The position numbers were made by a program, and so were the translations under genes. 64,000 nucleotides of DNA from Liriodendron chinense (Eukaryota > Streptophyta > Magnoliopsida > Magnoliales > Magnoliaceae), in the NCBI GenBank assembly GCA_003013855.2, contig ML058466.1, positions 1,851,501-1,915,500 on the forward strand, read 5' to 3'. The notes beneath the pieces were generated by a model. It was not told the origin of the DNA and did no database searches. It saw only the letters and a list, made by a program, of their open reading frames with translations. Of this stretch, positions 36,652 through 47,186 are shown piece after piece; the stretch's first letter is position 1; every line of letters begins with the position of its first letter.

Positions 36652-38269
36652 TGTGGACCCTCGCCGTTTCCGCGCTCCCACACGACGTTCTCGTCCCTTT
36701 CCTTTCGGGAAAAGAAGAAGAGGAGGATGCGTGAGTGCAAATCGCCGTTTGTGCCACTGGCTTGCCTCGTTCTCGAGGGCTTTGTTTGGTAGTCGTGTTT
36801 AAGCTGGATGTGTTTAAATGAGTTTATATAAGACCAGAGTCGCCACTAGCCAGTTACTTCGAATCTATAGTCGGCTAGACCCCGTAGAAACGCTAAAGAA
36901 GGGGATCCGAAGATTCCTTCCTCTAAAATGACTCCTTTTGATCTGCGACCAGAGATTCGAGGTAAGGGATCACGGTTACAAGGTGGGAAGAGGTTAAGCA
37001 CCCCACACACTGCCTGTACCGAAGTACAGTCTCTACTTCACAGAATCGAACTAATACTTGAAAGTCTGTCTTAATCCTCGTACATTCTCATAGATGACAT
37101 GATGCATGAATGCAGGTCTGAACAGTAAGAGTTTCTGATGGGCAAGTTCCACTAACGGGCAAGCCCAGAGCATACGCTCGAACTGACAGGTGCTTTATGC
37201 GGAATGCATGCCGTGTGTTTGAATAATCAAAGTGCTTGTAGTGATATGAACATGAATGCAGGTCTGAACAGTAAGAGTTTCTGATGGACAGGTTCCACTA
37301 ACAGGCAAGCCCAGAGCATACGCTCGAACTGACAGGTGCTTTATGCGAAATGCATGCTGTGTATTTGAATAATCAAAGTGCTTGCAGTGATATGAACATG
37401 AATGCAGGTCTGAACGGTAAGAGTTTCTGATGGGCAGGTTCTACTAACAGGCAAGCCCAGAGTATACGCTCGAACTGACAGGTGCTTTATGCGAAATGCA
37501 TGCTGTGTATTTGAATAATCAAAGTGCTTGTAGTGAAGCAGGGGGGTTGGAAGAAAAGTAAATGTTGCACTTATGCTAGATGCAAATGAGATGATGCTGG
37601 AAAAAGAGTAGCTGGATGGACGGAGGTGTCGCAAGGGTTGGCTTCGAGTGGCTGGATCAAGACTTGGATGGCTTGGGAGGCTTGGACCAGTGGTCAGGCT
37701 GGGCTGGACCAGGGCTAAGCACTTCTCACTCGGGCTCTCCTTGGTGGAAAGGTGGGCTAAGGGGGTGGAGAAAGACTCGGAACAGACGGACTCTCTCTGG
37801 GCTGGATTGTGTCGAAATGAGAAAGGGAGAGGGGCGCTCGTAAGGGCGCTCCTCGGTTTCCAACGCGTGGTACGGTCATTTCTCGGGGCTGCTGTTTTGA
37901 CTCGGTGGGTTAACTCGGTGAGTTGACTCAGTGGGTCGACTCGGTGATTTGACTCGGCGGGTTGACTCGGTGTTTTGACTCGACGGGTTGACTCAACGGG
38001 TTAACTCAGCTAGTTGACTCAGTGGGTTGACTTAGTGGGTTGACTCAGTGAGTTTGACTTTTTTAGGATTTTTTGACTGGCTTTTCTTATGGGGGGTTTT
38101 TCAGGCTGATGTTTAGGGGTGGGTTGACTGGGTTCAGGCTTGAGCTGGGCTATGGATTGGGGCTTTTAAGGGTGAGTTTGGCTGAGTTTGGACTTGGGAT
38201 TTGGGGGTATGGTCCTCCATTCATCCAACTATCTCTACCAATAGTGTAGCCGAAGGTGGGGTGTCTACA
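36652..38269 (-). repeat. 5' LTR of E, 1618 bp, lacking its TATA box
   Basis: Same structure as the 3' LTR (three 147-bp units at about 37110-37535; TTGACT array at about 37894-38060). The segment holding the TATA box and GC palindrome in the other LTR (15601-15676) is replaced here by a shorter GGGCGCTCGTAAGGGCGCTC at about 37832-37851. Confidence 0.93.
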
Positions 38270-39763
38270 TCGACCCATGCAAAACTTGTCCAGCAGCCTT
38301 GATATGATATTCAGTATGAATATCAGGGCACTCGACTGAAATTGTGTCCGTGCACCCGACCTATGGAAATCTGGTCCAACAAGAATTGAACATACTCATG
38401 ATATTCAGTATGAATATCAGGGCACCTAACTGAAACTTTGCTCGGGCGCCCGGCCAGTGAAAAACAGGTCCAGAGAGGTTTTATAAAAATTCCTGAAGGA
38501 TTCCGAGCGCCCTACCCCAACTATGTCCGGGCGCTCGACCTGGTCAAAAAATGTCCAGTAAGGACCATCTGAAATTCAAAGAGAATTTCGGGCGCCCGAC
38601 TGCAACTATGTCCGGGCGCCCGACCAAGCAAGAATGGGTCCAGTGACTTAACTTTCTGGACGATCTGAATATGGGGCGCCCAACCCAGGGTTCACCGGGT
38701 GCCCGACTACTGCTAAAACAGTTTTTTAAACCATGTGTCCAGGTGCCCGAAGCAAGTGTCTGGGCACACGAACTAGCCGTTTTTTGCCCTTTTCACATCT
38801 ATTTAAGCATTCATTTAGGGTAAAACCCTAATCACGAAAATTAGAGCCTTCCTTTGAGTGTGTGATTACCCTTAGCCAAATCCTCTCTTCTCAAGGTTCT
38901 AATCCTTGAGTTCATTGTTCAATCCTAGTTGTTAAAAACTATCAATGAGCATTCAAAGCTCGGATTGAAACATGAACTCAAGCCCTCATTAATGGCTCTT
39001 GACCTAATCTCTAATAGCTGTATTCTCTAGTCATTATTGTCATTAATGAAGATCTTGGGGAAACCCTTCTCTAGCCTTTAAGCCGTATCCTTAGGGAAGT
39101 TTCAACCAAACCCTAATCCCTCACCTTAGAACCTACAAGAAGACATTCATAGCAAGGTTGCTGATCGAGGGAGCTAAAGAAGGTATCGTTCGTGCAAGCC
39201 GAAGCTTCTTTGACCAAGGGCATCATCAAGGGGCTCAATCAGCTAAGTATTCTTTAGCCATTCGAGTCCAAGAAACCACCTTAAAAGTTGAGATTTGGGT
39301 TTCAAAGTTTGAAGACCCAAACTCGGTAGAGTCCTTGCGTAGGAAGAGTCCTTGAGTAGGACAATACCTTGTGTAGGACAAAGTGGTTGATGGATTAGTC
39401 CCAAGGAAGGATAAATCCATGTGTTAAAGTCTAAGTCCTTTTGTAGGCTGTTAAGGTTTATGGTTAACCTCATTTAAAACCATTGTGATAGTGAAATCCG
39501 TCCACTCAAGGAGTGAGTGGATCAGCCAGGAGTGGAGTAGGTACATAACCGAACCACTATAAAATCTCTTGTTATGTGATGAATGTTTGCAACTGCTTTA
39601 CTTCTTTCATGTTTGAGATAATCTGATTATCACTTGCTCTTTTATTGTTGAAAGTTAATATTCTGCATATCTAGTGTTTGCAGAAAGATTTCTGAAATAC
39701 TTTGTATAATTGTGAGTGTTTAAATTGGTTAATTTAAAAAGTGTCCTATTCACCCCCCTCTAG
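38270..39763 (+). repeat. 3' LTR of B, piece 2 of 3
   Basis: Contains most of the palindromic array (GGGCGCCCGACC type, to about 38770), two perfect TGATATTCA/TGAATATCA inverted repeats (38305-38325, 38399-38419) and a TATA-like CTATTTAAGC (38799-38808). It ends at C's insertion point in CACCCCCCTCTAG. Confidence 0.93.
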
Positions 39764-41528
39764 TGTTAATGCAAAGATTTGTCAATTACCATGGTTAGTG
39801 TGTCGTCGAGTCTCCTTGCGGCTGAAGACAGTAGCTACTCAAAGAAGATCGCTCATCAGTCAGCTTCAAGCCTCTCCATCCAAACCTTTGATCCCAAAAC
39901 CTTCTATAGATGGCCCAAATCCTTCCTAGGCACATCCTTAGCACCATCTATAGTCCACCTTCCATTAAGATCAGCAATGGAAGGGTTCATTTCAGTAGAA
40001 GTTGCTTAAAAGTTGAAAATCAATATGTCTGCTCCCTCCGATAGGTTCCCGATCCATCGGAGATGAGTCCGATAGGTGTCCGATCAATCGGACGATATGT
40101 CCGATCAATCGGAGAATTGTCCAGCAACATTAAAAACTTCTCTGGACACTTTTCCGATCAATCGGAGGACTGTCCGATCAATCGGACGATATGTCCGATC
40201 AATCGGAGAATTGTCCAGCAAACATTGAAAATCTCTCTGGACACTTTTCCGATCACTCGGAGGTCTGTCCGATCAATCGGACAGGGTGCTCCGATCAATC
40301 GGACATACATCCGATCCATCGGAGGAAATTCCAGAAAAATTACATAAACTCTCTGGAAGGAATTTCGATCAATCGAACCATTTGTCCGATCAATCGGACA
40401 GGGTCTTCCGATCAATCGGAACTAAGTCCGATCAATCGGAGAACCTGTTTTTTAGCAAAATTCAAATCTATCTAAAACTTATGTCCGATTGATCAGATCC
40501 TATCGAGCTGACCGTTTTCTGACCGTTGAATGTCATCTCTATATATGGAACTCGGTTGGATCTTGTGAAAGACACCTTGAGCATCATTTAGGGTTTGTGT
40601 GTGCCTTCTCCTTGAGATCCTCTTCTCTCATACCCTAAGATTTGTTGAGTTCATACTTCAATCCATGTTGATCTGACCAACATTGATGAAGCATTCAAAG
40701 CTTGGATTGAATCATGAACTCAACCCCTCTTTAATGGCATCTTGACCTACCTCTCATAGATATACTCCTGTCATCAATGCCATTAATGGTGGTTTAGGTA
40801 GAAGCTTTCCTCATATAAAAGCCATATCCCCATATAGCCTCAACCTAACCCTAATCCCTCACCTTGGAATCTACAATGAGTCATCTGGAGTAAGGTTGCT
40901 GATCGAGGGAGCTGAAGAAGGTATCTTCCGTGCAAGCCGAAGCTTCTTCAACAAAGGCATCATCAAGGGACTCAATCAGCTAAGTATATTTAGTCTTTCG
41001 AGTCCAAGAAACCTCCTCAAGTTGAGATTTGGGTTTCAGAGTTTGAAGACCCAAACTCGTAAGAGTCCTTGCGTAGGACAAGTCCTGAGTAGGACAAGCC
41101 CTTGTGTAGGACAAAGTGGTCATGGATTAGTCCTATGGAAGGATGAATCCATGTGTTGAGTCTTAAGTCCTTTTGTAGGCTGTTAAGGGTTATGGTTAAC
41201 CTCATTTAAAACCATAGTGATAGTGAAATCCGGCCACTCAAGGAGTGAGTGGATCAGCCGGGAGTGGAGTAGGTACATAACCGAACCACTATAAAAATCC
41301 CTTGTTGTGTGATGAATGGATGAACTGATTTACTTCTTTCACATGTGCTTTTATTGATTTATACTCTGCATATCTTGTGTTCGAAGTAAGTTCTCTAAGA
41401 ATACTTTGCATGATTACAAGTGTATAATTGGGAAATTTAAAAAGTGTCCTATTCACCCCCCCTCTAGGACAAGGTAACTTGTTTCTTGCTTCTACAAAAG
41501 CAGTAATCAAACTTATACCGCATTTTCA
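39764..41528 (+). repeat. 5' LTR of C, 1765 bp
   Basis: Bounded by B's LTR on the left and the PBS on the right. Contains the TCCGATCAATCGGA array and TATA box. Confidence 0.96.
40063..40548 (+). promoter_or_regulatory. TCCGATCAATCGGA array and TATA box, 5' LTR of C
   Basis: About fifteen copies or near-copies of the palindrome TCCGATCAATCGGA lie between 40063 and 40500, separated by short text such as CTCTGGACACTTT. The TATA box CTATATATGG is at 40539-40548. Three-frame translations of this array give artefactual ORFs. Confidence 0.85.
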
Positions 41529-41602
41529 ATTGGTATCAGAGCTGGTTCCTCCTTAAAGGCGTAACTACCCCGAGTGTGATCCGTCTCTAGAAGCTTGAAA
41601 TC
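41529..41602 (+). other. Leader and PBS of C
   Basis: PBS at 41531-41542, complementary to the initiator tRNA-Met 3' end, two bases after the LTR. The rest is a short leader to the ATG. Confidence 0.93.
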
Positions 41603-44600
41603 ATGTCAAAAGGGGATTCTAGTATGGTTTCCAAACCTCCATATTTTAATGGATCAAACTATGCATATTGGAAAGCAAGAATGAGAGTCTTCTTGCAATC
41701 ATTGGATCATGCAACATGGAGATCTGTGGAAATCAAATATGAAATACCCCTCTTGAGCACAGTCATAGATGGGGTCACCACTACCACAGTCAAGCCTGAT
41801 GATTTATGGACTGATCTTGAACAACTGAGATACATTAGCAATGCCAAGGCACTCAATGCTATCTTTTGTGCCGTTTCAGCAGACGAGTTTAAAAGAATTT
41901 GTAATTGCACAACTGCTAAGGAAGCATGGAACATCTTTGAAACCACTCATGAAGGAACTAGTACAGTCAAGAGGTCAAAACTTCAGCTCTTGACTACTCA
42001 ATTTGAGAATATGAAAATGGAGGAACATGAGAACTTCATGGACTTTTACACCCGACTGAGCGATGTCACCAATGCTATGTGGGGATTGGGGGAGAGGATA
42101 TCGGATCCGCGCATTTGTAGGAAAATTCTAAGATCCTTACCCGAACGATTCTCCTCCAAGGTCATAACTATTGAGGAATGTAGAGATATTGATACTATGA
42201 AAATAGAAGACTTACTTGGATCTCTACAGACCCATGAACTTCATTTCAAGAAATCCCCAAAAAGTAGAAACACAGTGCTGAAAACCTCACACACTACACA
42301 AGAATCTGTAGTTGATAGTGATGAAGAAATGGATATGAATGAAATGGCTCTTATGGCCAAGAAGTTTAGAAAATTCTTCAAAAACAAAGGAAAGAGGGTT
42401 GACAAAAATGGCAAATCTTTTGACAAAAAGCGCTATATAGTAAAATCTTACAACAAGCCAAAAGATCCTAAGTGCTACAACTATGGACGCTATGGTCATA
42501 TTGCCTCTGACTGCCAAGCTCCTGCCAAAGAAAAATTTAAAAAGAAAGCAATGGCAGCCACATGGGACAACCTCGAGAGTACAGATTCAAAAACAGAAGA
42601 ATATCAAAGTGATGAGAGAGGATCAGTTAAAATTCTGATGGCCTCTATCTCGGAGATTGTCCCAGACATACAAGGCAAAAGAGACAAGGATGATCATGAG
42701 CTATCAGAAAACAATGTGACATCCTCCGATGATGACGAGGATGATAATGAAGGTTTACAAGTTGCCTATGATGAGCTATTTCGTCAAAGCATCCTTCTTA
42801 CCAAAAAGTTGAGCCAAGCTAATATTGACAACAATAAATTGGATGATGAAATGCAAGAAGTGAAGAGAGAAAACAACGGATTTTACTATCAGATCTGTGA
42901 ATTGGAAAGGAAAAACAAAGCAGCTCAAGACGAAATTAATACCCTAGAAGATAAGCTGAAAAAGGCAAAATCTACAAATCAATGTCTAGTCTTGCAGCTT
43001 AATCAAGAAAGTCAACTCAATGAAAGATTTGCCCAGAGTAGAGAAAAACTAGTTGATATCCTTAAATCAGGAAAGCCTTGTAGGAATACAAGAGGGCTAG
43101 GCTATGGTGAGCAAACTAAGGTTAGTAACCCAGAACCTAAAAAGATTAGGAATGCATCAGGAAGCACTAAGAGAAATTCACCTATATGCCATGCATGCGG
43201 GGATGTTGGACATTTGAAGTTTGAATGCTTGATCTTTAAGAATCCGGTTCGGAACTTGAAAGGTAAATTTGTACCTACCGGAAAAAGGATGAATCAGATG
43301 TGGAGTCCTCTTAAACAAACACCAAACGTGAGGAAAAATTATCCCACTCCACCGAAGAAAGACAAAAGAATGGAAGAGCTCCTTGAAATGGTAAAACAGT
43401 TGAACAAAAGAACCATGGAGCTGATGAAAGAGAAATCAAGTAAAGAGAAAACCTCAACACCTTATGCTCAAACGATGACATCCCTAGAATCAACCAAGAA
43501 GCCTAGTTCTCCAAAAAGGGTAGTCTCTAAATGGGTAGTAAAGAACAAATGCTTAGTTATCCATACAGCCCTTAGAGCCGGAAGAAACACTAGGTGGTAC
43601 CTTGATAGTGGATGCTCCCGACACATGACAGGTGACAAGACTCAGTTTTGTGATTATGCTGAATTTGATGGTGGGTCTGTTACCTTTGGAGATGGGAGTG
43701 TTGCCAAGATTGTTGGAAAGGGAACCATCACCGGACCAGGATTGCCCAAAATTGAGGATGTACTATGTGTTGACGGTTTGAAACATAATCTATTAAGCAT
43801 CTCTCAAATATGTGATGAACAGCATTCCGTAAAATTCTCCAAAGAAATGTGCGCAATTATGGACCAAACTGGAAAATTGATACTAAAAGGGTTTCGCACT
43901 GGAGATAACTGCTATGTTATTGAAAACAAGGGTGATGAGGGACCATCTGCCGTATGCCACATGGCTATTAATGATGAGACTGAGTTATGGCGTCAACGGC
44001 TTGGTCATGTCCATTACAGGAACCTTGCTAGGTTGAGTAGAAAGAAATTAGTAAGAGGATTACCAAAGATTGGGAAGAAACCAAAAGAAGTATGTGCAGA
44101 ATGCTTGAAAGGTAAACAAATTAAAGTTGCACATAAGAAGACATCCATCATTGCTACATCAAAACCCCTTGATCTACTCCATATAGATCTCGTAGGTCCC
44201 ACAAGAGTAATGAGTCAAGGTGGTAAGAGGTACTTCTTTGTTATTGTTGACGACTATTCGCGATATACTTGGGTTGTATTTTTGAAAGAAAAGTCTGATA
44301 CATTTGAAGAATTTAAGAAACTCATGAAACGACTCCACAATGAGAAAGAATGCACAGTGAAACGTATTAGGAGTGATCATGGGGGGGAATTTGAGGACGG
44401 GCGCTTTGAACTATTCTGTGAAAATTTAGGCATCAAACATGAATTCTCAGCCCCAAAAACTCCACAACAAAATGGAGTAGCAGAGAGGAAAAATAGAGTG
44501 CTACTCGACATGGCCACAGTTATGATGAACAGCAAAAATATAGCAAAAAATCTGTGGGCCGAAGCAGTGAATACAGCTTGTCACATCATTAATCGAGTTT

Positions 44601-46597
44601 ATTTGAGAGCCGGCCTAGATAAGACCCCATATGAGCTGTGGAATGGAAAAGTTCTAAACATCAAGTACTTTAGGGTCTTTGGTAGCAAATGCCACATCTT
44701 TCGAGATAGAGAAAATCTAGGAAAATTTGACTCTAAGAGCGATGAGGGAATATTTCTAGGATATGCTTCTGATAGTCGGGCCTATAGAGTGTACAACACA
44801 AGGACTAAAACAACTCAAGAATCCATAAATGCTGTCATTGATGACCAATCCAAAGAAGATACAAGACTGGATGATGATGAAGTGGGAGAACCGTGCCACA
44901 TAGGTAAACCTGCTGAAAAATCTCCCACTCCCAATGCCTCAATAGCTTCTGGAAATGTTCCACATATCAAGGATCATCCCCTCAATCAAATCATTGGAGA
45001 TCCGGATGTTAGAGTCAAGACGAGAAGACAACTTGAGGCCATCAACAGTCATGTGTGCTTCACTTCAAAAATTGAACCAAAAAATATAAATGAGGCTCTC
45101 AATGATGAGTTTTGGATACTTGCAATGCAAGAGGAACTTCAGCAGTTTACCAGAAATGAGGTTTGGTTTCTGGTTGAAAGACCATATGAGAAGAATGTCA
45201 TTGGAACTAAATGGATCTTCAAAAACAAAACAGATGAATCTGGTAATGTGATTCGAAACAAAGCACGTCTTGTAGCTCAAGGGTACTCTCAAATCGAGGG
45301 AATTGATTTTGATGAAACCTTTGCCCCGGTTGCTAGACTCGAATCCATTCGAATTCTCATGTCCATAGCATGTGCTCTCAAATTCAAATTATTTCAAATG
45401 GACGTGAAGAGTGCCTTTCTAAATGGTATACTTGATGAGGAGGTTTATGTTGAACAACCAAAAGGGTTTGTGGACCCTAGTTATCCTCAAAGAGTCTACC
45501 GATTGAAAAAGGCTCTCTATGGGTTAAAACAAGCCCCCCGAGCCTGGTATGAACGTCTTACTCAATTTCTAATTGCTCACAAGTTTGTTAGGGGGAGTGT
45601 TGATAAAACCCTATTTGTTAAGAGGACGGCTGATTCCTTTCTCATTGCTCAGATTTATGTGGATGATATTGTATTTGGGTCAAACTGTGAAGAATTTTCT
45701 GGCTTATTTGCTGAACTAATGAAATCTGAATTTGAGATGAGTTTGGTAGGCGAACTAAACTTCTTCCTAGGATTGCAAGTTAAACAACTGAAAAATGGAA
45801 TCTTTATCAACCAAACTAAGTATGCAAAAGATTTAGTCAAGAGGTTTGGGCTAGACTCGGGTCGATCACACACCACGCCTATGGCCACTACCATTAAACT
45901 TTCCAAAGACTTATTAGGCAAAAGTGTTGATCAACATTTATATAGAAGTATGATTGGGAGTCTTCTCTACCTCACAGCAAGTAGACCCGATATTGCCTTT
46001 AGTGTAGGGGCATGTGCTAGATTTCAAGCCGATCCTAGAGAATCACACCTCATTGCAGTAAAAAGAGTGATCAGATATGTGGCCTGCACAACTGAATACA
46101 GCTTGTGGTACCCCTTTGACACCTCAACCATCATTGCGGGGTACTCCGATGCCGATTGGGCCGAAAATATGGATGATAGAAAGTCCACAAGCGGTGGCTG
46201 TTTTTACGTCGGAAACTGCTTAGTTGCTTGGCATAGCAAAAAGCAAAACTCCATCTCATTGTCCACTGTTGAAGCTGAATATATTGCTGCTGGTAGTTGC
46301 TGTGCTCAACTACTTTGGATGAAGCAGATGTTGAAGGATTATGGTCTTAATCAGGACGAAATGACGCTTTTTTGTGACAACACAAGTGCCATTAATATTT
46401 CAAAAAATCCTGTTCAACATTCTCGAACTGAGCATATCGACATCCGGCACCATTTTATAAGAGAACTAGTTGAAGAAAAACTGATCAATCTTGAATACAT
46501 CCAAACCGAGCGGCAATTGGCCGACATCCTTACGAAGCCGTTAGATTCCACAAGGTTTGAACACCTTCGGAAGTCTATCGGGGTATGCTCACTCTAG
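41603..46597 (+). CDS. gag-pol polyprotein of C (Sirevirus type), one open frame of 1664 codons
   Basis: The polyprotein supplies capsid, protease, integrase, RT and RNase H. Seen in order: Gag with N-terminal YFNGSNYAYWKARM; a first zinc knuckle at residue 291 reading CYNY, so the second Cys is Tyr; an acidic and coiled-coil stretch (about 370-480); an intact second knuckle CHACGDVGHLKFEC from 529; protease Asp 668 (LDSG); integrase HHCC then D862, D925, E961 (D-D35E spacing); RT catalytic IYVDDI with Tyr 1352; RNase H GYSDADW with Asp 1516. ATG 41603 lies 74 bp after the LTR. No frameshift or stop. The broken knuckle could reduce RNA packaging. Gag and Pol share one frame, as usual in copia. 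Confidence 0.96.
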   Translation: MSKGDSSMVSKPPYFNGSNYAYWKARMRVFLQSLDHATWRSVEIKYEIPLLSTVIDGVTTTTVKPDDLWTDLEQLRYISNAKALNAIFCAVSADEFKRICNCTTAKEAWNIFETTHEGTSTVKRSKLQLLTTQFENMKMEEHENFMDFYTRLSDVTNAMWGLGERISDPRICRKILRSLPERFSSKVITIEECRDIDTMKIEDLLGSLQTHELHFKKSPKSRNTVLKTSHTTQESVVDSDEEMDMNEMALMAKKFRKFFKNKGKRVDKNGKSFDKKRYIVKSYNKPKDPKCYNYGRYGHIASDCQAPAKEKFKKKAMAATWDNLESTDSKTEEYQSDERGSVKILMASISEIVPDIQGKRDKDDHELSENNVTSSDDDEDDNEGLQVAYDELFRQSILLTKKLSQANIDNNKLDDEMQEVKRENNGFYYQICELERKNKAAQDEINTLEDKLKKAKSTNQCLVLQLNQESQLNERFAQSREKLVDILKSGKPCRNTRGLGYGEQTKVSNPEPKKIRNASGSTKRNSPICHACGDVGHLKFECLIFKNPVRNLKGKFVPTGKRMNQMWSPLKQTPNVRKNYPTPPKKDKRMEELLEMVKQLNKRTMELMKEKSSKEKTSTPYAQTMTSLESTKKPSSPKRVVSKWVVKNKCLVIHTALRAGRNTRWYLDSGCSRHMTGDKTQFCDYAEFDGGSVTFGDGSVAKIVGKGTITGPGLPKIEDVLCVDGLKHNLLSISQICDEQHSVKFSKEMCAIMDQTGKLILKGFRTGDNCYVIENKGDEGPSAVCHMAINDETELWRQRLGHVHYRNLARLSRKKLVRGLPKIGKKPKEVCAECLKGKQIKVAHKKTSIIATSKPLDLLHIDLVGPTRVMSQGGKRYFFVIVDDYSRYTWVVFLKEKSDTFEEFKKLMKRLHNEKECTVKRIRSDHGGEFEDGRFELFCENLGIKHEFSAPKTPQQNGVAERKNRVLLDMATVMMNSKNIAKNLWAEAVNTACHIINRVYLRAGLDKTPYELWNGKVLNIKYFRVFGSKCHIFRDRENLGKFDSKSDEGIFLGYASDSRAYRVYNTRTKTTQESINAVIDDQSKEDTRLDDDEVGEPCHIGKPAEKSPTPNASIASGNVPHIKDHPLNQIIGDPDVRVKTRRQLEAINSHVCFTSKIEPKNINEALNDEFWILAMQEELQQFTRNEVWFLVERPYEKNVIGTKWIFKNKTDESGNVIRNKARLVAQGYSQIEGIDFDETFAPVARLESIRILMSIACALKFKLFQMDVKSAFLNGILDEEVYVEQPKGFVDPSYPQRVYRLKKALYGLKQAPRAWYERLTQFLIAHKFVRGSVDKTLFVKRTADSFLIAQIYVDDIVFGSNCEEFSGLFAELMKSEFEMSLVGELNFFLGLQVKQLKNGIFINQTKYAKDLVKRFGLDSGRSHTTPMATTIKLSKDLLGKSVDQHLYRSMIGSLLYLTASRPDIAFSVGACARFQADPRESHLIAVKRVIRYVACTTEYSLWYPFDTSTIIAGYSDADWAENMDDRKSTSGGCFYVGNCLVAWHSKKQNSISLSTVEAEYIAAGSCCAQLLWMKQMLKDYGLNQDEMTLFCDNTSAINISKNPVQHSRTEHIDIRHHFIRELVEEKLINLEYIQTERQLADILTKPLDSTRFEHLRKSIGVCSL

Positions 46598-46879
46598 CAT
46601 ATTGGAAAATCATGTGCATATAGGTAAGTCTAAGGAATTAGCCTCATCTAATTGAGTGATCATTGATATTCTCAAGCTTACACTCTTAGTTTTATCCGAC
46701 CCCTTAGTAAACGTCCGCCCTCCTTTCTAAATTGACAAATTTACAGTGACCTCTGTAAAGGCTAACTAGCCTGTGAAGAGGCTAGTTAGCCTTTATAGCA
46801 CCCAGGCTATCAATATATGCGCTGCAGACAAGTAAAGACGGGATATAAAGACAAAAGAGAGTCTGAGAAGACCATCCCG
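46598..46879 (+). other. Spacer after C pol, partly strand-swapped
   Basis: The first about 65 bases resemble the same place in B (CATGTG...TATAGG, then CCTCAT). From somewhere between 46665 and 46742 the text reads as the complement of what is expected. Complemented in place, 46759-46772 and 46779-46792 become two copies of C's LTR palindrome, followed by a TATATA word near 46811. Confidence 0.6.
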
Positions 46880-47186
46880 ACTTTAACGCCAAAAGTGGCG
46901 ATCATCTCTATGAGCCTCTATACAGATACCTGGATCTCCCCCCCACTTATCCTGGAAAAACTTTAAGAAAAGCGGATGAATACGTTAAGTTGTTCAAATT
47001 CGATCCATTCGTTCTTGTGGAACCGAAGGTTCGGAACCACCCAGGTTAGTGTTCTGATCGTTCTCAATTCGTTATTGGTTTGGATCAGATTCGTACGTAT
47101 CCATTCTTTTACTAAGTTGATTATTTCGATGATTGGATACGTGGAACACATCAGAATACTCTAACCTAGTTACTCGAGTTCAGATG
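46680..47186. other. Segment complemented but not reversed (approximate left end)
   Basis: Read backwards, the shown strand matches Sirevirus LTR sequence. For example 47038-47057 reversed is 19/20 identical to 58373-58392 of F. From about 47187 rightwards the same LTR continues as a normal reverse complement. The last 65 bases of the LTR, reversed, begin with the CACCCCCCTCTAGG run typical of B and C and end CGCAATTTCA at 46880. Confidence 0.85.

Larger units (their letters stand above)
14422..38269 (-). mobile_element. Element E: Tat/Ogre-type Ty3/gypsy, 23.8 kb, with two antisense ORFs
   Basis: LTRs at 14422-16095 (3') and 36652-38269 (5') start TGTGGACC and end GTCTACA. TSD is CCGAC/TCGAC, one mismatch. 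On the minus strand: PBS TGGCGACTCTGCTGGGGA (complement of a tRNA-Arg 3' end), gag, protease, RT with two RNase H domains, integrase, then a 12-kb 3' region. The second RNase H and the great length place it in the Tat lineage. Unlike typical Ogre elements there is no ORF before gag: PBS to Gag ATG is only about 290 bp. The 3' region carries two intron-containing ORFs on the plus strand. All coding parts are degenerate. Confidence 0.92.

Noticed and set aside
40063..40492. Overlapping ORFs in several frames rich in Ser-Ile-Gly-Gln or Asp-Gln-Ser
   Set aside because: They arise because the TCCGATCAATCGGA repeat lacks stops in several frames; same at 51386-51867 and 40158-40415.
40063..40500. 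CRISPR-like array of short repeats and spacers (also 51386-51840, 48187-48491)
   Set aside because: Repeats are palindromes inside plant LTRs with related, not unique, intervening sequence, and no cas genes; they are LTR promoter arrays.
46976..47164. Small frames on both strands in the strand-swapped segment
   Set aside because: The segment itself is anomalous and corresponds to LTR DNA.
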